A stretch of DNA of 64,000 nucleotides, from the NCBI RefSeq assembly GCF_007556815.1, contig NZ_CP041745.1, forward strand, positions 4,421,012 to 4,485,011, in the 5' to 3' direction. The translations under genes and the position numbers were made by a program. This DNA is from Paraburkholderia megapolitana. Its GTDB lineage: Bacteria > Pseudomonadota > Gammaproteobacteria > Burkholderiales > Burkholderiaceae. The notes below the pieces were generated by a model. The model was not told the origin of the DNA and did not search any database. It saw nothing but the letters and a program-made list of their open reading frames with translations. Position 1 is the stretch's first letter, and each line of letters opens with the position of its first letter. Of this stretch, positions 1 through 8,639 are shown piece by piece.

Positions 1-1576
1 CGCAGATGCCGTCGTAGCTCACACCCGGACGACGCAGCAGGTCGGCCAGACTGTATTCGTGATCGATTGCCTTGCCGAGCAACGCGGTCGCTTCCTCGGT
101 AGGCAACGTCTTCGGATTGACCCACGTTGCACGCAGCCGCTCTGTTTCACGTGAAACAGCGTCACGCTTGCGGCTGAATGCGTCCCAACGGGCGTCGTCG
201 ACCACACCAAGTTCGCGGCCCGCTTCCGTCAAGCGCATGTCAGCGTTGTCTTCGCGCAGGCTCAAGCGATACTCCGCCCGGCTCGTGAACATCCGATACG
301 GCTCAGACACGCCGCGCGTGACCAGATCGTCGACGAGCACACCGAGATACGCCTGATCGCGGCGCGGGCACCACGCATCCTTGCCTTGCACCTGCAAACC
401 TGCGTTGATACCAGCCAGCAAACCTTGAGCGGCGGCTTCCTCGTAACCGGTCGTACCGTTGATCTGACCCGCGAAGAACAGGCCGTTGATCACCTTGGTC
501 TCCAGCGATGCCTTCAATCCACGCGGATCGAAGTAGTCGTACTCGATCGCATAGCCCGGTCGCAGGATGTGCGCGTGCTCAAGTCCGTTCATCGAGCGGA
601 CAAGCTCGAGCTGGATATCGAAAGGCAAGCTCGTCGAAATACCGTTCGGGTAGAACTCGTTGGTGGTCAGTCCTTCCGGCTCGAGGAAGATCTGGTGCGA
701 CTCTTTCGATGCAAAGCGGTGGATCTTGTCCTCGATCGACGGGCAGTACCGCGGCCCCACTCCTTCGATCACGCCTGTATACATAGGCGACCGGTCGAGA
801 CCACTGCGGATGATGTCGTGTGTCCGCGCGTTGGTATGCGTCACCCAGCACGGCACCTGCCGCGGATGTTGAGCCGCGTTGCCGAGAAAGGAAAACACTG
901 GCACCGGATCGAGATCGCCGGGTTGTTCTTCGAGCTTCGAGAAGTCGATCGTGCGACCGTCGATACGCGGCGGAGTACCGGTTTTCAGCCGTCCCTGCGG
1001 CAGCTTCAATTCTTTGAGCCGCGCGGACAAAGAAACCGCCGCCGGATCACCCGCCCGACCGCCGGTGTAGTTGTTCAAGCCGACATGAATCTTTCCATCG
1101 AGAAAAGTCCCCGCCGTGAGCACGACTGCACGTGACCGGAAGCGAACTCCCACCTGGGTCACCGCGCCGACTACCCGGTCGCCTTCAACCATCAAATCCT
1201 CGACGGCCTGCTGGAACAGCCAGAGATTCGGCTGATTCTCGAGACGATGCCGGATCGCCTGCTTATAAAGCAGACGGTCCGCCTGCGCCCGCGTTGCACG
1301 GACGGCCGGCCCTTTCGATGAATTGAGGATGCGAAACTGGATGCCACCCTCGTCCGTTGCCGCCGCCATCGCGCCGCCCAACGCATCGACTTCCTTGACC
1401 AGATGACCTTTACCGATCCCGCCAATCGACGGGTTGCAGCTCATCTGACCGAGCGTTTCGATGTTGTGCGTGAGCAGGAGCGTCGTGTTGCCCATGCGCG
1501 CAGAGGCCAAAGCGGCCTCCGTGCCAGCATGGCCACCGCCGACGACGATTACGTCAAATTCTGTGGGATAAAGCAT
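1..1576 (-). CDS. mnmG: tRNA U34 carboxymethylaminomethyl synthesis protein MnmG (GidA), 3' end cut off by window
   Basis: FAD-dependent subunit that works with MnmE to put the carboxymethylaminomethyl group on wobble uridine 34 of several tRNAs. About 525 of the usual ~650 residues are present and the C-terminus lies left of the window. The N-terminus ([18 protein letters not shown]) has the Rossmann FAD motif GGGHAG at residues 13-18, followed by the family motifs [14 protein letters not shown] and [10 protein letters not shown]. The ATG at 1576 gives the canonical start. The partner gene mnmE lies about 57 kb away at 58654-60054. An exact parS sequence lies inside the coding region at 143-158. 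In this group rsmG and parAB usually follow mnmG, but that is outside the window. Confidence 0.97.
   Translation of the reverse strand, partial: MLYPTEFDVIVVGGGHAGTEAALASARMGNTTLLLTHNIETLGQMSCNPSIGGIGKGHLVKEVDALGGAMAAATDEGGIQFRILNSSKGPAVRATRAQADRLLYKQAIRHRLENQPNLWLFQQAVEDLMVEGDRVVGAVTQVGVRFRSRAVVLTAGTFLDGKIHVGLNNYTGGRAGDPAAVSLSARLKELKLPQGRLKTGTPPRIDGRTIDFSKLEEQPGDLDPVPVFSFLGNAAQHPRQVPCWVTHTNARTHDIIRSGLDRSPMYTGVIEGVGPRYCPSIEDKIHRFASKESHQIFLEPEGLTTNEFYPNGISTSLPFDIQLELVRSMNGLEHAHILRPGYAIEYDYFDPRGLKASLETKVINGLFFAGQINGTTGYEEAAAQGLLAGINAGLQVQGKDAWCPRRDQAYLGVLVDDLVTRGVSEPYRMFTSRAEYRLSLREDNADMRLTEAGRELGVVDDARWDAFSRKRDAVSRETERLRATWVNPKTLPTEEATALLGKAIDHEYSLADLLRRPGVSYDGIC
143..158. promoter_or_regulatory. 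parS: parS centromere site, inside mnmG
   Basis: The sequence is the exact 16-bp palindrome TGTTTCACGTGAAACA, the consensus ParB binding site of bacterial chromosomes. It lies in the mnmG coding sequence, where parAB and parS normally cluster near the replication origin. Confidence 0.93.
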
Positions 1577-1683
1577 CGCGGATCTCACGCAAGAAACCCT
1601 GCGTAAGCCTTTCTCAGGAAAATGTATGCGCGAATTATAGCGGGTTCGCTATTGGCCCGAATTTCGTCCGAGCGGCTAGCGAT

Positions 1684-1718
1684 AAAAAAGCGCCGTGTTT
1701 CACGTGAAACACGGCGCC
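1684..1718 (-). terminator. Intrinsic terminator of liv operon 1 whose stem is a parS site
   Basis: A perfect 28-nt palindrome (14 bp per arm, GCGCCGTGTTTCAC and its complement) is followed on the minus strand by TTTTTT. It lies about 35 bp after the livF stop codon, so it should end the liv operon 1 transcript before mnmG. The central 16 bp at 1696-1711 are TGTTTCACGTGAAACA, an exact parS. Confidence 0.85.
1696..1711. promoter_or_regulatory. parS: parS centromere site between livF and mnmG
   Basis: Exact copy of TGTTTCACGTGAAACA in the mnmG-livF intergenic gap. It is the core of the longer terminator palindrome described at 1684-1718. It is the second of only two exact parS sites I found in the window. 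Confidence 0.93.
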
Positions 1719-1751
1719 TGATTTGCCGATCGGCAGTCGCAACCGAATGCG

Positions 1752-2522
1752 TTACGCGACTTTCTTCACCAAACCCAGATAGGTTTCGATAACCCGGGGA
1801 TTCTGCGCAAGCTCGCTCGCCGGCCCTTTCAGCGCCAGCTCTCCGGTTTCGAGAACGTAGCCGTAGTCGGAAATCTGCAGCGCGGCTCGCGCGTTTTGTT
1901 CGATCAGCAGTGTCGCGACATTGCTCGTCCGCAGTGCGCTGATGATGTGGAAGATTTCCTTCACGATAAGCGGCGCCAACCCGAGGCTCGGTTCGTCGAG
2001 CATCAGCAAGTCCGGCTTCCCCATCAGCGCGCGCCCGACTGCGAGCATCTGCCGTTCGCCGCCCGACAGCGTGCCCGCTGCCTGCTTGCGCCGTTCCTTC
2101 AGCCGCGGAAACAGGGCGAAAACTGGCTCCAGCTGATCAAGATAATTTCGCTCGCCGGCCCGCTTGCGCCGATAGGCACCGAGCACCAGGTTGTCTTCGA
2201 CGGTCATCGTCGCGAACAGCTCGCGCTTCTCCGGTACCAGACACATGCCGCGCGCGACACGTTTCTCGACCGGGATCGCGCTGACGTCTTCACCGCGATA
2301 GACGATCGCCCCTTTCGCGTGGCCGATCACGGGCAACGCGCCCATGATCGCATTCAGCAGCGTGGACTTGCCCGCCCCGTTCGGTCCGATCACCGACACG
2401 ATCTGTCCCGCGCGAACTTCGATCGCCGCGCCGTGCAGCGCCTCGACCTTGCCGTAGCGAACCGCGAGGCTGCTCACTTTAAGGATCGGCTCCGCGGTAC
2501 TGTTTGCTTGTGTCGTCATCAT
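1752..2522 (-). CDS. livF: Branched-chain amino-acid-type ABC transporter ATPase LivF (system 1)
   Basis: Cytoplasmic ATPase of a Liv/HAAT-family importer, 256 aa, the normal length for LivF. Walker A GPNGAGKS is at residues 46-53, followed by the signature LSGGERQML and Walker B LLMLDEPSLGLAP. The ATG at 2522 overlaps the stop of the upstream fusion gene (ATGA), indicating translational coupling. A longer open frame upstream is only the antisense-free extension into livMG and is not supported. It is the last gene of the operon and is followed by the parS-containing terminator. The substrate cannot be read from the sequence: HAAT systems also carry amides, urea and aromatic acids. Confidence 0.94.
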   Translation of the reverse strand: MMTTQANSTAEPILKVSSLAVRYGKVEALHGAAIEVRAGQIVSVIGPNGAGKSTLLNAIMGALPVIGHAKGAIVYRGEDVSAIPVEKRVARGMCLVPEKRELFATMTVEDNLVLGAYRRKRAGERNYLDQLEPVFALFPRLKERRKQAAGTLSGGERQMLAVGRALMGKPDLLMLDEPSLGLAPLIVKEIFHIISALRTSNVATLLIEQNARAALQISDYGYVLETGELALKGPASELAQNPRVIETYLGLVKKVA

Positions 2523-4303
2523 TCCACCCCGCCGAGATAGGCTTCCAGCACCGCCGGATCTTTCTGCACGTCTTGCGGCAACCCTTCGGCTATACGTGTT
2601 CCGAATTCCATGACCACGAGGCGATCGGTCAGATTCATCACGAAATCCATATCGTGCTCGACCAGCAGCACGCTCATACCCTCTTCCTTCAACTTGCGCA
2701 GCAGCGTCGCGAGCTGCTGCTTTTCCTGGTAGCGCAGCCCCGCCGCGGGCTCGTCGAGCAGCAGCAGCGTCGGATCGCAACACAGCGCACGCGCAATTTC
2801 GAGAATCCGTTGCTGTCCGAGCGCGAGACCGCCGGCCTCCTCAAACATGTGCTGTTCCAGCCCGACCCGGCGAATCTGCCGCGCCGCCTCCGCCATCAGT
2901 CGACCCTCTTCCGCCTGGTTCAACCGGGCGACGCTGCGCCACACGCCGGCATGTCCACGCAGATGCGCACCGATCGCGACGTTCTCGAGCACCGTCATAC
3001 CCGGCAGCAACTTGACGTGCTGGAAGGTCCGACCGATTCCGCGTTTGACGATTTCACGTGAATTCAGCGAATCGATCCGCTCGCCGCGGAACCTGATTTC
3101 ACCGCTGGTCGCCTGTAGCACGCCGGTCACGAGATTGAAGGTCGTCGACTTGCCGGCACCGTTCGGTCCGATCAACCCGATGATCTGTCCAGCCTGCACC
3201 TCGAAGCTGACGTCGTTGACGGCAACCAGACCGCCGAACTGCTTGCGCGCCTTGTCGACGCTCAACAGCGGTTCGCCGGCGGTAGGCTTGCTGCGCTGCG
3301 GCAATGCTTCGGCATGCTCCGGCACGTGTGCCCGAGGACCGCGCGGGAACAGTCGCGCAACGAAAGGCCACACACCCTGACGCGCATACTGAAGCAGCAG
3401 CACCATCAGAATGCCGAAGACGATCACCTCGAAGTTGCCGTTCTCACCGAGCAGCTTCGGCAGCAAGGTTTGCAGATAGTCCTGCAGGATCGTGAGGATG
3501 GCTGCGCCCAGTACTGCGCCCCACACATGCGCGACTCCGCCCACTACCGCCATGAACAGGAACTCGATCCCGTGATTCAGGCCGAACGGCGTCGGATTCA
3601 CCGAGCGCTGCAAATGCGCGTAAAGGAAGCCCGAGATCGACGCCAGCACAGCGGCGTAGACGAAAATCACCACGCGCATCCATGCCGTATTCACACCCAT
3701 CGCCTCGGCCATCAGACCGCCGCCACGCAGCGCACGAATCGCCCGTCCCGGTCGACTATTAAGCAGGTTCTGAACAGACACCACAGCAACCAGCACAACG
3801 ATCCAGATCAGGTAGTAGATGTGGCGTCCCGATTCGAGCGCGATGCCGAACACGTTGAGCACCGGGATGCCGTTGATGCCGTCGTACTTGCCAAGCATCT
3901 CGAGATTGCCAAACAGGTAGAACAGCGCGAGCCCCCACGCGATCGTCCCGAGCGGCAGAAAGTGGCCGGACAGGCGCATCGTCACCAGGCCAAGCAGCAG
4001 CGCGATCAACGCCGTGAGCAACACACCGACGATCAACGCGAGCCACGGCGATACGCCGAACTGCGTCGTTAGATACGCAGTCGCATACGCACCAACGCCA
4101 ACGAACGCAGCCTGCCCAAAGCTCGTCATCCCACCAATGCCAGTGAGCAGCACGAGCCCGATCGCGACAATCGAATACAGCCCGATGTAGTTGAGCAGCG
4201 TCACCCAGTACTCGGGCACACGAACCGCGCCCGGCAGCACCGGCAACGCGAACATCACCACGAGGAACACCCAGAACAGCCCGTTTCTGAGGAGAGATTT
4301 CAT
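2519..4303 (-). CDS. Fused LivM permease - LivG ATPase (system 1)
   Basis: One 594-aa protein carries both the LivM inner-membrane permease (residues ~1-315, about ten hydrophobic segments) and the LivG ATPase (~346-594), joined by a polar linker at ~318-345. The ATPase half has Walker A GPNGAGKS at 379-386, the LivG-type signature LALGQQR and Walker B LLLLDEPAAGL. The start MKSLLRNGLF at 4303 lies 4 bp past the livH stop, so the 13-codon upstream extension is unlikely. Such fusions are known in the family. The fusion fixes a one-to-one permease/ATPase ratio for this half of the transporter. Confidence 0.93.
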   Translation of the reverse strand: MKSLLRNGLFWVFLVVMFALPVLPGAVRVPEYWVTLLNYIGLYSIVAIGLVLLTGIGGMTSFGQAAFVGVGAYATAYLTTQFGVSPWLALIVGVLLTALIALLLGLVTMRLSGHFLPLGTIAWGLALFYLFGNLEMLGKYDGINGIPVLNVFGIALESGRHIYYLIWIVVLVAVVSVQNLLNSRPGRAIRALRGGGLMAEAMGVNTAWMRVVIFVYAAVLASISGFLYAHLQRSVNPTPFGLNHGIEFLFMAVVGGVAHVWGAVLGAAILTILQDYLQTLLPKLLGENGNFEVIVFGILMVLLLQYARQGVWPFVARLFPRGPRAHVPEHAEALPQRSKPTAGEPLLSVDKARKQFGGLVAVNDVSFEVQAGQIIGLIGPNGAGKSTTFNLVTGVLQATSGEIRFRGERIDSLNSREIVKRGIGRTFQHVKLLPGMTVLENVAIGAHLRGHAGVWRSVARLNQAEEGRLMAEAARQIRRVGLEQHMFEEAGGLALGQQRILEIARALCCDPTLLLLDEPAAGLRYQEKQQLATLLRKLKEEGMSVLLVEHDMDFVMNLTDRLVVMEFGTRIAEGLPQDVQKDPAVLEAYLGGVE

Positions 4304-4307
4304 CGTG

Positions 4308-5363
4308 TCAGTCCTCGTCCTCTTCGGCGTGCGGGCTCGCAAGACTGCGCCACAGCAGCACCGGGATGATCAACGTGAACACGATCACTTCCTTGTAGGC
4401 ACTCGCCCAGAACGACGAATAGGATTCGAGCACACCGACCAGCACCGAGCCGGCTGCCGCAAGCGGATAGCTGACCAGGCCGCCGATGATCGCCCCGACA
4501 AAGCCCTTCAACCCGATCAGGAAGCCGGAGTCGTAGTAGATCGTCGTGAGCGGCGCGACGAGGATGCCGCACAGTACGCCGAGCCCTGCGGCGAGCGTAA
4601 AGGCGAGCCGTCCGGCCTGGGTCGTACCGATACCGACGAGCCGCGCGCCGAGCCGGTTCACCGACGTTGCGCGCAGTGCCTTGCCGGAGATCGTGCGGTC
4701 GAAATACAGATACAGCGCCACGATCAGCACGACGGCAGTGCCGACCACCCACAGGCTTTGCCCCGAGATCGACAGACTGCCGAGGTTGAACGTCGCATCG
4801 GAAAACGCATTGGTCCGCGAACCTTCCGCGCCGAACATCACGAGCCCGAGACCGACCAGCGCAAAGTGCACCGCCACCGCGACGATCAGCAGCAGCAAGG
4901 TGGTCGCTTCGGCGATCGGCTCATAGGCGAGCCGGTACAGGAATGGTCCCATCGGAATCACGATCAGCAGCGTCAGCGCGATCTGCACGATCATCGGCAG
5001 CGGATGCATGAAAGCGCCGCGCGTCACCGCATAGACCGCCACCGGAAACAGCAGATACTTGCCGGCCAGCACAGCGAGCGTGCGTGCTGCGTTCCTGCGG
5101 CGCTCCGCATGCCGCGCGAGCCCTGCCGTCTCGACGACGAAACACGCGACACCCATCGCGATCAGCAGCCAGCAGGTCGCTGGAAATTTCTGCGTCTGCA
5201 GCGCGGCAAGCGTCAACGCGCCATACGAAACGAATTCGCCCTGCGGGATAAAGATCACACGCGTGACCGAGAACACGAGCACCAGTGCCAGCGCGAGCAG
5301 CGCATAGATCGCACCGGTGGTGATCCCGTCTTGCGCGAGGATCGCCGCAATTGATAGATCCAT
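4308..5363 (-). CDS. livH: Branched-chain amino-acid-type ABC transporter permease LivH (system 1)
   Basis: Inner-membrane permease subunit of the HAAT family, 351 aa, somewhat longer than the usual ~300. The N-terminus IAAILAQDGITTGAIYALLA and the motif FIPQGEFVSYGA are typical of LivH. A polar insert at about residues 75-100 (arginine-rich) accounts for much of the extra length. Several strongly hydrophobic helices and a C-terminal motif GLKGFVGAIIGG follow. It lies between the binding-protein gene and the LivM-LivG fusion on the minus strand and should pair with the fused LivM. Confidence 0.93.
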   Translation of the reverse strand: MDLSIAAILAQDGITTGAIYALLALALVLVFSVTRVIFIPQGEFVSYGALTLAALQTQKFPATCWLLIAMGVACFVVETAGLARHAERRRNAARTLAVLAGKYLLFPVAVYAVTRGAFMHPLPMIVQIALTLLIVIPMGPFLYRLAYEPIAEATTLLLLIVAVAVHFALVGLGLVMFGAEGSRTNAFSDATFNLGSLSISGQSLWVVGTAVVLIVALYLYFDRTISGKALRATSVNRLGARLVGIGTTQAGRLAFTLAAGLGVLCGILVAPLTTIYYDSGFLIGLKGFVGAIIGGLVSYPLAAAGSVLVGVLESYSSFWASAYKEVIVFTLIIPVLLWRSLASPHAEEDED

Positions 5364-5454
5364 ACTTCCTCTTCGTGTGTTGCCTGAACCTCGAAACCGG
5401 CCACCGCGGACCCACGCCGCAGCGACGCGCTAACAGCGGCGCACGCGTGACTCA

Positions 5455-5478
5455 CCCACCGCACCGCAATGCGGTGGG
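5455..5478 (-). other. Intercistronic hairpin after livK (system 1)
   Basis: A perfect 9-bp inverted repeat (CCCACCGCA ... TGCGGTGGG, 6-nt loop) lies between the binding-protein stop and the livH start. There is no T run, so it is not a strong terminator. It could stabilise the 3' end of the livK message or partly stop transcription. Confidence 0.6.
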
Positions 5479-5550
5479 CGGGTGCCATTGTCGTCGATCA
5501 GAAAAACGGGCGGCGTCAGCGCCGCCCATGCGCGAGAGGCGCGTACCGCT

Positions 5551-6714
5551 TTAGTCGTTCTGCAGCTTCCACTTGCCGTCGACGACTTCGACGATCACGC
5601 GGGCGCGTTTGTCGAGGCCGTTATGGTCGGTCGGTGTGGTGTTCATGATGCCGTGCGAAACCGGCAGTTCCTTGATGTTTTCGAGCGCGCTGCGCAGCGC
5701 CTCGCGGAACTCAGGCGTACCCGGCTGGGCCTTCTTTAGCGCCTCTGGAATCGCCCGCTGCAGCATCTGGCCTGCATCCCATGCATGACCGCCGAACGTC
5801 GCCACTGAGCCCGTTCCATAGGCCGCTTCATACGCTGCCTTGTACGCGAGCGACGACTTCTTCACCGGGTTCGAATCGGGTAGTTGATCGGCAACCAGAA
5901 TCGGGCCGGCTGGCAGCAGTTCGCCTTCGCAATCCTTGCCGCACACGCGCAGGAAGTCGTTATTCGCGACGCCGTGGGTCTGATAGACCTTGCCCTTGTA
6001 GCCGCGCTCCTTCAGCGTCTTCGCGGGCAGCGCCGCCGGCGTACCCGAACCGGCGATCAGGATCGCATCCGGATTGGTGCCCATGATCTTCAACACCTGC
6101 CCGGTCACCGACGCATCGGTGCGGTTAAAGCGTTCGTTCGACACCAGTTTCAGGTGATGGGCATTCGCGGCCGTACTGAACACGTTGTACCAGCTGTCGC
6201 CGTACGCATCCGCAAAGCCGATGAAGCCGACCGTCTTCACGCCGTGCCGCTCCATGTAGTCGGCGATTGCGTCGGCCATCAGGCTGTCGTTCTGCGGCGG
6301 CTTGAAGGCCCATGCGCGCTTCGCATCCATCGGCGAGATGATCGCCGCCGACGCCGCCAGCGAGATCACCGGCGTCTTGCCCTGCGACGCCACGTCGAGC
6401 ATCGCGAGCGCGTTCGGCGTGACCGTCGAGCCGACGATCGCGTCGACGTGATCCTCGTCGATCAGCTTGTGCGTGTTCTGCACCGCGTGGCTCGTATCGG
6501 ATGCATCGTCGAGCACGATGTACTCGACGCTCTTGCCGCCGATTTCCTTCGGCAACAACGCGATCGTGTTCTTCTCCGGAATGCCGAGCGATGCTGCCGG
6601 TCCCGTCGTCGACAGCGTCACGCCGATCTTCACCTGCGCGTTCGCCACACCTGCCCCGCACACCAGCGCCGCGGCAATGCCGGCGCGCACCCACTGTTGT
6701 CTTGTCGTTTTCAT
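5551..6714 (-). CDS. Periplasmic substrate-binding protein of Liv ABC system 1
   Basis: Periplasmic binding protein of the LivJ/HAAT type, 387 aa. A signal peptide is visible (MKTTRQQWVRAGIAAALVCG, cleavage after ANA-Q around residue 26). The mature protein opens with VKIGVTLSTTGPAASLG, the usual first strand and ligand-binding loop. A GGAGACGG ribosome site precedes the ATG. It is the promoter-proximal gene of the operon livK-livH-livMG-livF. The C-terminal ~50 residues closely match the remnant at 6916-7137. The ligand is not evident. Confidence 0.93.
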   Translation of the reverse strand: MKTTRQQWVRAGIAAALVCGAGVANAQVKIGVTLSTTGPAASLGIPEKNTIALLPKEIGGKSVEYIVLDDASDTSHAVQNTHKLIDEDHVDAIVGSTVTPNALAMLDVASQGKTPVISLAASAAIISPMDAKRAWAFKPPQNDSLMADAIADYMERHGVKTVGFIGFADAYGDSWYNVFSTAANAHHLKLVSNERFNRTDASVTGQVLKIMGTNPDAILIAGSGTPAALPAKTLKERGYKGKVYQTHGVANNDFLRVCGKDCEGELLPAGPILVADQLPDSNPVKKSSLAYKAAYEAAYGTGSVATFGGHAWDAGQMLQRAIPEALKKAQPGTPEFREALRSALENIKELPVSHGIMNTTPTDHNGLDKRARVIVEVVDGKWKLQND

Positions 6715-6853
6715 GGTCCGTCTCCAAACGCCTTGTCTACCTACCGTGTGATCCGGCCGCGAGCCGGGCTCTTGAATCTAGTGATCGGGTCCGGGCATGC
6801 CAAGCATGGTTTTCCCTGCTCAGCACATACGCAACATGCACAACACGCGCAAC

Positions 6854-6884
6854 AAAAAAGGCACGTCGATTGCACGTGCCTTTT
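6854..6884. terminator. Bidirectional intrinsic terminator
   Basis: AAAAAA, then a 7-bp stem GGCACGT/ACGTGCC with a 7-nt loop, then TTTT. It has T runs on both strands. It lies just after the stop of the livK remnant (minus strand) and upstream of the intact livK. Confidence 0.8.
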
Positions 6885-6915
6885 GAGTGTCCGGTCCAGT
6901 TCGCCAGTTCTCCGT

Positions 6916-7137
6916 TCAGTCGACAGCAAGTTGCGACTTGCTGCCGACAATCTGCACCATCACGTGCGCCCGCTGATCGAGATCAGTGTGATCGCTCGCG
7001 CTCATATTGAAGATGCCGTGTGACGCGAGCAGATGCTTAGTGCGCTCGAGTGCCGTGCGCAATGCGGGGTTGCTCGCTACCCCGACTCTCGCCGTCACGA
7101 TCGATGCCGCACTGGTCCAATGCCAAGCTCGCTTCAT
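6916..7137 (-). pseudogene. Remnant of a second periplasmic substrate-binding protein gene
   Basis: A 73-codon open frame joins a short signal-peptide-like start (MKRAWHWTSAASIVTARVG) directly to a C-terminal segment. That segment runs NPALRTALERTKHLL, ASHGIFNMSASDHTDLD, QRAHVMVQIVG. It is clearly related to the C-terminus of the intact binding protein at 5551-6714 (FREALRSALENIKEL, SHGIMNTTPTDHNGLD, KRARVIVEVVDG). About 300 internal codons are missing, so the product cannot bind ligand. It still has its own downstream terminator at 6854-6884 and a palindromic operator-like site upstream. It is best read as a decayed tandem duplicate. Confidence 0.8.
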
Positions 7138-7205
7138 TGCGCTCCTCACACCCGTTGTTCGCTGCGTCGCCGTGTTTGTTCGATTTAGATCTGGCGATTT
7201 CAAAT

Positions 7206-7223
7206 ACCGACCAACCGGTCGGT
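7206..7223. promoter_or_regulatory. TetR-type operator-like palindrome
   Basis: ACCGACC and GGTCGGT are separated by 4 bp, about 70 bp upstream of the livK remnant start. Palindromes of this sequence are typical targets of TetR-family repressors in beta-proteobacteria. The regulator is not in the window. Confidence 0.45.
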
Positions 7224-7377
7224 GAATGGCGAGTTTAACGGACGCTAACTGCGCGCGGCAAGCGTTTTGCAAGCATCAGACAAATGGAAAATGCCGTGCG
7301 CACCGGCATGGGGACAAACGCGCGCGATAACGAAAATGCGGGTGTGCGAGCGAATAAAAATTAGCGAACGCACAAAA

Positions 7378-7412
7378 TAAAAAGCGCTGTTGGAATCATC
7401 CAACAGCGCTTT
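7378..7412 (-). terminator. Intrinsic terminator of liv operon 2
   Basis: A long stem AAAGCGCTGTTGG/CCAACAGCGCTTT with a 6-nt loop. On the minus strand it is followed by TTTTTATTTT. It lies about 255 bp past the livM stop of system 2. Confidence 0.85.
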
Positions 7413-7667
7413 CGTGTGGGCACTGAGTGCCTCATGTCTCCTCGTTCTCCACCTGCAAATTTTCGCGGTGCATCAGAACTGCGTGAAGATTAAACGGCGG
7501 CCCCTGGACGGGCAACTAGCATTTACCCTAGTGGTGCACTGCGGCACTGATTTGGGGCGTCTCAGTACGCATAAATAGCGCGATTATTTGCGCCGTTCAC
7601 ACGCAGCTTCGTGCGATTAACTTTGCGATTTATCTTGGAGACCGAAGCATTTTTTCAATCGCGTGTT

Positions 7668-8639
7668 TCATGCGCGCAAGGGTCTCACACGCGCGACAAT
7701 TTCACCGACAATGCCACGCCGGAATGCCAGCACGCAGGCGATAAAAATCAGCCCGGTCACGATGGTCGCCGATTCACCGAGCGAGCGAAACCAGTCGACC
7801 CCGGTCCACGATGCGAGCGCCGTGCCGATGTCGCCGAGACGGTCTTCGAGTGCGACGATCAGCGCCGCGCCGAGCAGCGGCCCAAACAGCGTGCCCATGC
7901 CTCCGACCAGCGTCATCAGGATGACAAGCCCCGACATCGTCCAGTACGCATCGCCCAGGGTTTCGAAGCCGAGCACCAGCACCTTCAGCGAGCCGGCAAG
8001 CCCCGCGATACCCGCGGAGAGAATAAAGGCGAGCAGCTTGAAGCGGTCGGTGTCGTAACCCAGCGATATCGCACGCGGTTCGTTCTCCTTGATCGCGGTC
8101 AGCACCTGGCCGAACGGCGAATGCACGATGCGTACGATCAGCAGGAACACGAGCACCATCGCCGCGAGTACCACGTAGTAGAGCGTCAGGTCCGAACCGA
8201 GATCGAGCAGACCGAACAGCTTGCCGCGCGGCACGCCTTGCAGTCCGTCTTCGCCATGCGTGAACGGCGCCTGCAGATACACGAAGTACACCATCTGCGC
8301 GAGCGCGAGCGTCACCATCGCGAAGTAAATACCCTGCCGACGGATCGCAAAGAGCCCGACCACAAGCCCTAGCAGCGTCGCTGCGACGACGCCCGCGAGC
8401 ACACCGAGTTCCGGCGTGAGTCCGAGCGTCTGGATCGCGTAGCCGGTCGTATAGCCGGCCGTGGCCAGAAACATCGCGTGACCGAACGACAGCAGACCGG
8501 TGTAACCGATCAGCAGGTTGAACGCCGCTGCGAACAGCGCGAAGCACAGCACCTTCATCACGAACAGCGGATATACGCCGACAAACGGCACGACGAGGAG
8601 CACGAGCAGCAACAGACCATAGAGCGCTTTCTTCTGCAT
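7668..8639 (-). CDS. livM: Branched-chain amino-acid-type ABC permease LivM (system 2)
   Basis: Inner-membrane permease, 323 aa, with the LivM landmarks GYTGLLSFGHAMF and IRRQGIYFAMVTLALAQ and about nine or ten hydrophobic segments. The ATG at 8639 overlaps the livH stop (TGATG), so the two are translationally coupled. The longer open frame running to 9074 is only an extension over livH in another frame. This is the last gene of the operon livG-livF-livK-livH-livM, followed by the terminator at 7378-7412. Unlike system 1, permease and ATPase are separate proteins here. Confidence 0.94.
   Translation of the reverse strand: MQKKALYGLLLLVLLVVPFVGVYPLFVMKVLCFALFAAAFNLLIGYTGLLSFGHAMFLATAGYTTGYAIQTLGLTPELGVLAGVVAATLLGLVVGLFAIRRQGIYFAMVTLALAQMVYFVYLQAPFTHGEDGLQGVPRGKLFGLLDLGSDLTLYYVVLAAMVLVFLLIVRIVHSPFGQVLTAIKENEPRAISLGYDTDRFKLLAFILSAGIAGLAGSLKVLVLGFETLGDAYWTMSGLVILMTLVGGMGTLFGPLLGAALIVALEDRLGDIGTALASWTGVDWFRSLGESATIVTGLIFIACVLAFRRGIVGEIVARVRPLRA

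Larger units (their letters stand above)
7138..7667. other. Intergenic stretch with operator-like palindrome and operon 2 terminator
   Basis: No credible gene is present. The stretch contains a 7-bp inverted repeat ACCGACC-aacc-GGTCGGT at 7206-7223 upstream of the livK remnant, the terminator at 7378-7412, and a weaker inverted repeat ACTAG-8-CTAGT at 7515-7532. The rest is AT-richer than neighbouring genes. Confidence 0.6.

Noticed and set aside
3050..3065. parS-like ATTTCACGTGAATT in the livMG gene
   Set aside because: Only the central 11 bp match; the outer bases that ParB needs differ, so it is likely chance.
4191..5354. Long open frame on the plus strand opposite livH (and similar long frames opposite many genes, e.g. 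14888-16045 and 46561-48051)
   Set aside because: Antisense shadows of high-GC genes: the minus-strand proteins are clear family members, and the shadow products are rich in Arg, His and Gln with no domain.
5866..5880. GGGTTCGAATC sequence resembling a tRNA T-loop
   Set aside because: It lies inside the intact binding-protein gene and no cloverleaf can be drawn around it.
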